Below the pieces are notes generated by a model. The model searched no databases. It had not been told where the DNA came from and was given only the letters and a program-made list of their open reading frames with translations. A DNA stretch of 64,000 bases, from assembly GCA_017475035.1 (NCBI GenBank), contig JAFVGK010000062.1, positions 1 to 64,000 of the forward strand. Direction: 5' to 3'. Source of the stretch: Blautia sp. (GTDB lineage: Bacteria > Bacillota > Clostridia > Lachnospirales > Lachnospiraceae). A program made the translations under genes and the position numbers. Position 1 is the stretch's first letter. The number at the start of each line of letters is the position of its first letter. Positions 60,139-64,000 of this stretch are shown in pieces.

Positions 60139-61320
60139 ATGCAAAAAAAATTTTCAGGAAAACCTATGGAGTTGATGGCCCCATGTCATTTTGGACTGGA
60201 AGCTGTTTTAAAACGGGAACTCATGGATCTGGGGCTGGAAATTCTTAAAACAGAGGATGGAAGGATTACATTCGGCGGCGGAGAAGATGCCATAGTAAAA
60301 GCAAATATTCATTTACGGACAACGGAACGTATCTTATTAAAGGTGGGAGAGTTTCAGGCAGAGAGCTTTGAAGAACTGTTTGAGAAAACGCTGGACCTGC
60401 CCTGGGAAGATTTTATTCCGAAAGACGGTAAATTCTGGGTAGCAAAGGCCGCCTCAGTCAAAAGCAAGCTTTTCAGTCCTTCGGATATTCAGTCGATCAT
60501 GAAAAAAGCGATTGTTGAGCGCCTGAAACGGGTGTACCATCTTTCCTGGTTTCCAGAGACAGGATCTTCCTATCCCATCCGGGTATCTTTGATGAAAGAC
60601 ATCGTCACGGTGGGAATTGATACATCGGGCGTGTCTTTACACAAACGGGGATACCGGCAGATGACGGTGAAGGCACCGATTACGGAGACCCTCGCCAGCG
60701 CCCTTTTGCTTCTGACCCCATGGCATGCGGATCGTATCCTGGTGGATCCCTTTTGCGGGAGCGGTACGTTTCCGATCGAGGCTGCAATGATTGCGGCAAA
60801 TATGGCTCCGGGCATGAACCGTGAATTCCTTGCTCAGAAATGGGAAAATCTGATTCCTTTCGATTTATGGAAGCGGGCAAGGGAACAGGCCAGGGATGAA
60901 GTAAAGATGCCGGAAAAAACGGATATTCAGGGATATGACATTGACGCCGAAGCACTCAAGGCAGCAAGGGCTAACGCAAAGCTTGCGGGCGTAGAGAATC
61001 TGATTCACCTGCAGCAGCGTCCGGTGAAGGAGCTGCGGCATGCCAGGCCTTACGGCTTTATCATTGCGAACCCTCCATACGGAGAACGCCTGGAGGAAAA
61101 AGAAAATTTACGGGTCATCTATCGGGAACTGGGAGAAAGCTTCGCAAGGCTGGATCGATGGTCGATGTATCTGATTACCTCCTATGAGGAAGCGGAAAAA
61201 GATATCGGAAGAAAAGCGGATAAGAACCGTAAGATCTACAATGGGATGATCAAAGCCTACTATTACCAGTTTTTAGGACCCAAACCACCCAGGAGAGCAG
61301 CTGCAGAGACGACAGACTGA
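60139..61320 (+). CDS. THUMP-domain 23S rRNA methyltransferase (RlmL/YpsC-like)
   Basis: The 393-residue class I SAM-dependent RNA methyltransferase has an N-terminal THUMP region (MELMAPCHFGLEAVLKRELM, LRTTERILLKVGEFQAESFE) and a methyltransferase domain with DPFCGSGTFPIEAA as SAM-binding motif I, DIQGYDIDAEALKAARAN and the catalytic NPPYGERL. The family member YpsC/RlmL makes m2G in 23S rRNA. The start has only TGAGG upstream. rdgB and yfcE follow in the same direction, 24 bp and then overlapping. Confidence 0.93.
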   Translation: MQKKFSGKPMELMAPCHFGLEAVLKRELMDLGLEILKTEDGRITFGGGEDAIVKANIHLRTTERILLKVGEFQAESFEELFEKTLDLPWEDFIPKDGKFWVAKAASVKSKLFSPSDIQSIMKKAIVERLKRVYHLSWFPETGSSYPIRVSLMKDIVTVGIDTSGVSLHKRGYRQMTVKAPITETLASALLLLTPWHADRILVDPFCGSGTFPIEAAMIAANMAPGMNREFLAQKWENLIPFDLWKRAREQARDEVKMPEKTDIQGYDIDAEALKAARANAKLAGVENLIHLQQRPVKELRHARPYGFIIANPPYGERLEEKENLRVIYRELGESFARLDRWSMYLITSYEEAEKDIGRKADKNRKIYNGMIKAYYYQFLGPKPPRRAAAETTD

Positions 61321-61344
61321 TGAAATTCTGAGAAAGAGGAGAAC

Positions 61345-61929
61345 ATGAAAAGGATTATTTTTGCGACAAACAATAAAGATAAGCTGCGTGAGATCAGGGA
61401 GATTCTCGCCGATACGGATTATGAAGTGGTTTCGATGAAGGAAGCAGGTCTCGATATGGATATTGTGGAAGACGGAGAGACCTTTGAAGAGAATGCGGTC
61501 ATCAAGGCCAGGGCTGTGTGTGAAGCAGCTCATGAGATTGTGCTTGCGGATGACTCAGGGCTTGAGATTGATTATCTGAATAAGGAACCGGGTGTTTATT
61601 CTGCCCGTTATCTGGGTGAGAAGACAGATTATCATACGAAGAATCATATCCTGATCGAGAGGCTTGCCGGAGTTCCGGACGAAAAAAGAACAGCGCGGTT
61701 TGTCTGCGCGATTTGCGCGGCTTTTCCTGACGGAACCGTCAAAGTTGTGCGGGAGACCATGGAAGGCAGGATCGGATATGAGGAGAGGGGAGAAAACGGC
61801 TTCGGCTATGACCCGATCTTTTTCCTGCCTGAGTACGGGAAAACCTCAGCGGAAATTCCCAGGGAAGAAAAAAACAGAATCAGTCATCGAGGCAAAGCTC
61901 TTCGAGCCATGAAAAAGGAGCTTTTATGA
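61345..61929 (+). CDS. rdgB: XTP/dITP diphosphatase
   Basis: Removes deaminated purine nucleotides (ITP, XTP, dITP) from the pool. The 194 residues show RIIFATNNKDKLREIREIL, LADDSGLEIDYLNKEPGVYS and GENGFGYDPIFFLPEYGKTS, all family hallmarks. AGAGGAG is five bases before the ATG. It overlaps the downstream phosphodiesterase gene by four bases (ATGA). Confidence 0.96.
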   Translation: MKRIIFATNNKDKLREIREILADTDYEVVSMKEAGLDMDIVEDGETFEENAVIKARAVCEAAHEIVLADDSGLEIDYLNKEPGVYSARYLGEKTDYHTKNHILIERLAGVPDEKRTARFVCAICAAFPDGTVKVVRETMEGRIGYEERGENGFGYDPIFFLPEYGKTSAEIPREEKNRISHRGKALRAMKKELL

Positions 61930-62417
61930 AAATTTTGCTGGTAAGTGATACCCACGGAAATGATCGACATCTGGAAGAAGCAATTTTGAAGGAATATCCC
62001 TATGATTATCTGATTCATTGCGGCGACGTGGAAGGAAGCGCAGACTATATTGAGGAAATCTCGGATGCGCCTACAACCATCGTAGCCGGGAATATGGATT
62101 ATTATGATGATCTTCCCAAAGAGGAGGTATTGAAGCTGCAGGGACACCGCATTCTTGTGACCCATGGTCACCTTTACAGTGTTTCTTCATACCTTGGGGA
62201 ACTGTATAGTGCAGCAAGACGCCGCCATTGCGAAGCGGTATTTTTCGGCCACACACATCAACCGACCATAGATGAGCAGGACGGTATTCTTGCCGTGAAT
62301 CCGGGGAGCCTTACACTTCCCCGTCAACCGGGGCGTAAACCAAGCTATATGGTGATTGAAGCCGTGATCGACCGTCCTTTGGAGATCGAGACGAAATATC
62401 TTTCCAAAAACGAGTAG
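61926..62417 (+). CDS. YfcE/MJ0936-type metallophosphoesterase
   Basis: The 163-residue phosphodiesterase has all five metal motifs: SDTHGN, HCGDVEG, AGNMD, THGHLY and GHTHQP. YfcE-like enzymes hydrolyse phosphodiesters in vitro; the natural substrate is unknown. The rdgB-yfcE pair is common in Clostridia, suggesting a nucleotide clean-up role. Its start overlaps rdgB. Confidence 0.93.
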   Translation: MKILLVSDTHGNDRHLEEAILKEYPYDYLIHCGDVEGSADYIEEISDAPTTIVAGNMDYYDDLPKEEVLKLQGHRILVTHGHLYSVSSYLGELYSAARRRHCEAVFFGHTHQPTIDEQDGILAVNPGSLTLPRQPGRKPSYMVIEAVIDRPLEIETKYLSKNE

Positions 62418-62480
62418 ATCTGCCTTCTGGCAGGGCGGCGTTCACCAACGGGCGAAAATTTCAATATGCCGCCTCTGCCA

Positions 62481-62513
62481 TAAAAAAAGAGCACTGTCTC
62501 TCAACAGTGCTCT
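62481..62513 (-). terminator. Terminator of the six-tRNA operon
   Basis: AGAGCACTGT (62488-62497) pairs with ACAGTGCTCT (62504-62513); on the minus strand it is followed by a TTTTTTT run. It lies just past tRNA-Lys. Confidence 0.92.
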
Positions 62514-62517
62514 GAAA

Positions 62518-62590
62518 TGAAGCATCGGGGATTCGAACCCCGGACAACTTGATTAAAAGTCAAGTGCTCTACCACCTGAGCTAATGCTCC
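62518..62590 (-). tRNA. tRNA-Lys (anticodon TTT)
   Basis: 73-nt cloverleaf starting GGAGCATTAGCTCAGG; anticodon loop CTTTTAA gives TTT; T arm with TTCGAAT loop; CCA not encoded. Last gene of the minus-strand tRNA operon. Confidence 0.95.
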
Positions 62591-62649
62591 ATATGAAATT
62601 AACCAGCCTTGCGGCAAGTAGAATGCTCTGAAACGAGCTTTCATACTGA

Positions 62650-62721
62650 CTGGGCTAGCTGGATTCGAACCAGCGAATGCAGCAGTCAAAGTGCTGTGCC
62701 TTACCGCTTGGCGATAGCCCA
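62650..62721 (-). tRNA. tRNA-Gln (anticodon TTG)
   Basis: 72-nt cloverleaf starting TGGGCTATCGCCAAG; anticodon stem CAGCA/TGCTG with loop CTTTGAC giving TTG; acceptor TGGGCTA/TAGCCCA. CCA not encoded. Confidence 0.95.
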
Positions 62722-62730
62722 AGGGCAAAG

Positions 62731-62805
62731 GGTGGGTACAGGGACTCGAACCCTGGGCCTCCAGAGCCACAATCTGGCGCGCTAACCAACTGCGCCATAC
62801 CCACC
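62731..62805 (-). tRNA. tRNA-His (anticodon GTG)
   Basis: Acceptor GTGGGTA/TACCCAC with the extra 5' G(-1) opposite C73, the His identity feature. Anticodon loop TTGTGGC gives GTG. Coordinates include G(-1). Confidence 0.95.
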
Positions 62806-62809
62806 ACAA

Positions 62810-62883
<74 letters not shown>

Positions 62884-62905
62884 AGACTCTCAAAGGTAAG
62901 AGAGA

Positions 62906-62976
62906 AGCAGGTGATGGGAATCGAACCCACGTATCCAGCTTGGAAGGCTAGTGTTCTACCATTGAACCACACCTGC
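62906..62976 (-). tRNA. tRNA-Gly (anticodon TCC)
   Basis: 71-nt cloverleaf starting GCAGGTGTGGTTCAAT; anticodon loop CTTCCAA gives TCC; acceptor GCAGGTG/CACCTGC; T-arm loop TTCGATT. Confidence 0.95.
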
Positions 62977-63015
62977 ATATTGGAAAAAGCTAAGTCGGCG
63001 AATCATCCGGCAAAA

Positions 63016-63090
63016 TCGGGGTGACAAGATTCGAACTTGCGGCCTCCTGGTCCCAAACCAGGCGCTCTAGCCAAACTGAGCCACACCCCG
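63016..63090 (-). tRNA. tRNA-Pro (anticodon TGG)
   Basis: 75-nt cloverleaf starting CGGGGTGTGGCTCAGT; anticodon stem CCTGG/CCAGG with loop TTTGGGA giving TGG; acceptor CGGGGTG/CACCCCG. First gene of the operon. Confidence 0.95.
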
Positions 63091-63137
63091 TCAAACAATT
63101 CTCCTCGGAAGAACCGTCTTGACTTGACGCAGAGGTT

Positions 63138-63166
63138 ATTATATGACAACATTCCTTCCTTGTCAA
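63138..63166 (-). promoter_or_regulatory. Consensus promoter of the tRNA operon
   Basis: On the minus strand TTGACA (63166-63161), a 17-bp spacer and TATAAT (63143-63138), 48 bp before tRNA-Pro: a perfect sigma-A match. Confidence 0.93.
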
Positions 63167-63198
63167 CACTTTTTTTCTTTATAATTAAATTTTTTTTC

Positions 63199-63227
63199 TT
63201 GACGCTCCGGAGAAAAAGTAATAAGAT
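63199..63227 (+). promoter_or_regulatory. Promoter of tRNA-Leu
   Basis: TTGACG (63199-63204), a 17-bp spacer and TAAGAT (63222-63227), 20 bp before tRNA-Leu. It is divergent from the tRNA operon promoter. Confidence 0.75.
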
Positions 63228-63246
63228 TAAAAACGGATGTGCAGAA

Positions 63247-63327
63247 GCGGCTATGGCGAAATTGGCAGACGCGCCAGATTTAGGTTCTGGTGTCTCAGAC
63301 GTGCAGGTTCAAGTCCTGTTAGCCGCA
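63247..63327 (+). tRNA. tRNA-Leu (anticodon TAG)
   Basis: 81-nt class II tRNA with long variable arm (TGTCTCAGACG region). Acceptor GCGGCTA/TAGCCGC, anticodon stem CCAGA/TCTGG with loop TTTAGGT giving TAG; discriminator A. Confidence 0.95.
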
Positions 63328-63330
63328 TCA

Positions 63331-63382
63331 AAACCGGACCGGTAACTGATTTAATATATCAGCTTCCGGTCCGGTTTTTTTT
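63331..63382 (+). terminator. Terminator of tRNA-Leu
   Basis: AAACCGGACCGG (63331-63342) pairs with CCGGTCCGGTTT (63366-63377), with an inner CTGAT/ATCAG stem, followed by a run of eight T. Confidence 0.93.
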
Positions 63383-63555
63383 GTTTTCTTTGCCGCCGAT
63401 CGGGGAAGCATTGCCTTAGCAACAAAGATGAAGCATATCTGCAGCGCACATAGAAATATCCTCGCATTTTGAACAGCTGTATGTTATAGTTTTCCTAAGA
63501 AACTGTGCATAATAAACCTTAAACAGAATGCATACGCATAACGGAGGAATAACGG

Positions 63556-64000
63556 ATGAAAAGAAGCATTTTTGTTATCATTAGCTTTCTGCTGGTGTAC
63601 AGTACCCTGTTCTGTACAGGAACTGCCGTTTTCGCGGAAGGTGAGGCGGATCCCGAAGCACTGAAAACGGTGCTGGAGGAGGATTCCTTCTACGTTCAGG
63701 AAGGAGTCTACCGTGAACTGGACACAGTGAAAGAGGCCTCGGCAGGGCGGCTTCTGAGCTGCTTTGGCAATAATGCGGGCTCTGCCTACATCGTTTTCAG
63801 CCTTCCCGCAGCACCGGAGCAGGACACCTCTCTGGGTTCCGAAAAGCTGGGATGGCCGGACGAGATCGCTGCCGTCTATGACGATCCGGCAATCGAGAAT
63901 GCCCCCGCCAACCCTTACTTTGCTCCGGGAGGCTGGGAGTACAAGCTGCGTCAGGATGAGGTGATCGTGCTGATCGTTCCCCTGCCCGGCGAGTGCAAAT
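63556..64000 (+). CDS. Secreted protein, 5' part only
   Basis: An ATG at 63556 with CGGAGGA nine bases upstream opens a frame that runs off the window (148 codons seen). It starts with a signal peptide (MKRSIFVIISFLLVYSTLFC, then TGTAVFA with cleavage before EGEADPE). The visible mature part (VLEEDSFYVQEGVYRELDTV, LGWPDEIAAVYDDPAIENAP) matches no family I recognise. Confidence 0.75.
   Translation, partial: MKRSIFVIISFLLVYSTLFCTGTAVFAEGEADPEALKTVLEEDSFYVQEGVYRELDTVKEASAGRLLSCFGNNAGSAYIVFSLPAAPEQDTSLGSEKLGWPDEIAAVYDDPAIENAPANPYFAPGGWEYKLRQDEVIVLIVPLPGECK

Overview
The window looks like a chromosomal segment of a low-to-mid GC Bacillota bacterium, most likely a Lachnospiraceae-type Clostridia. 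Support: strong AGGAGG ribosome sites, near-perfect sigma-A promoters, a T-box in front of thrS, the gene strings yceD-rpmF-plsX-rnc-smc-ftsY and ylxM-ffh-rpsP-khpA-rimM-trmD-queA, pta-ackA, formate-THF ligase, and proofreading-less PolA. The family assignment is inference; no rRNA is present.

Layout. 1-2.4 kb is a decayed mobile patch: the start of an AlbA_2 gene on the minus strand, a serine-recombinase relic, one intact PD-(D/E)XK (Rpn/PDDEXK_2) gene and one broken copy. 2.4-7.1 kb holds a serine hydrolase, a Gfo/Idh/MocA oxidoreductase and a beta-propeller lactonase. 7.4-12.6 kb is ftsH-polA-coaE. 12.9-18.5 kb is a WalJ-like MBL hydrolase, an ACT protein plus its UPF0210 partner, tmcAL and a MATE exporter. 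18.7-21.3 kb is pta and ackA. 21.8-35.3 kb is the large housekeeping run, from a perfect promoter at 21791 through ribosome, lipid, RNase III, SMC and signal-recognition genes, with a threonine ammonia-lyase inserted and acpP absent from its usual place. 35.3-44.7 kb is an envelope and secreted-protein block: membrane CapA-like phosphoesterase, a lipid-anchored barnase-type RNase with its barstar inhibitor, a DUF362 protein, a polysaccharide deacetylase, a two-ORF GT-C-like membrane protein and an SH3-like repeat protein. 44.7-48.4 kb is rplM-rpsI and T-box-thrS. 48.6-59.5 kb has a LysM coiled-coil protein, a NYN-LOTUS protein, a CmpB-like membrane protein, an orphan HicB, fhs behind a probable ZTP riboswitch, an FGGY kinase and a secreted protein. 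60.1-64 kb has an rRNA methyltransferase, rdgB, yfcE, a six-tRNA operon (Pro-Gly-Arg-His-Gln-Lys), tRNA-Leu and the start of a secreted protein.

The most unusual feature is the density of short dispersed elements between genes. At least five families recur inside 64 kb: (H) a ~180-nt nested hairpin in two copies with compensatory base changes; (M) a MITE-like element with TGATT...AATCA ends; (R1) an ~80-bp sequence directly upstream of four genes; (R3) a sequence that ends in GGGAGGAG and provides the ribosome site for at least three unrelated genes; (R4) a ~95-bp pair. These were found by reading, not by a repeat search, so more copies may exist.

Functional links seen: pta/ackA with fhs fits acetate/one-carbon fermentation; rnc, smc, ffh and ftsY form the usual RNA, chromosome and secretion cluster; CapA, NodB deacetylase, GT-C, LysM and SH3 proteins point to active cell-wall remodelling, with the barnase-barstar pair as a possible effector-immunity unit.
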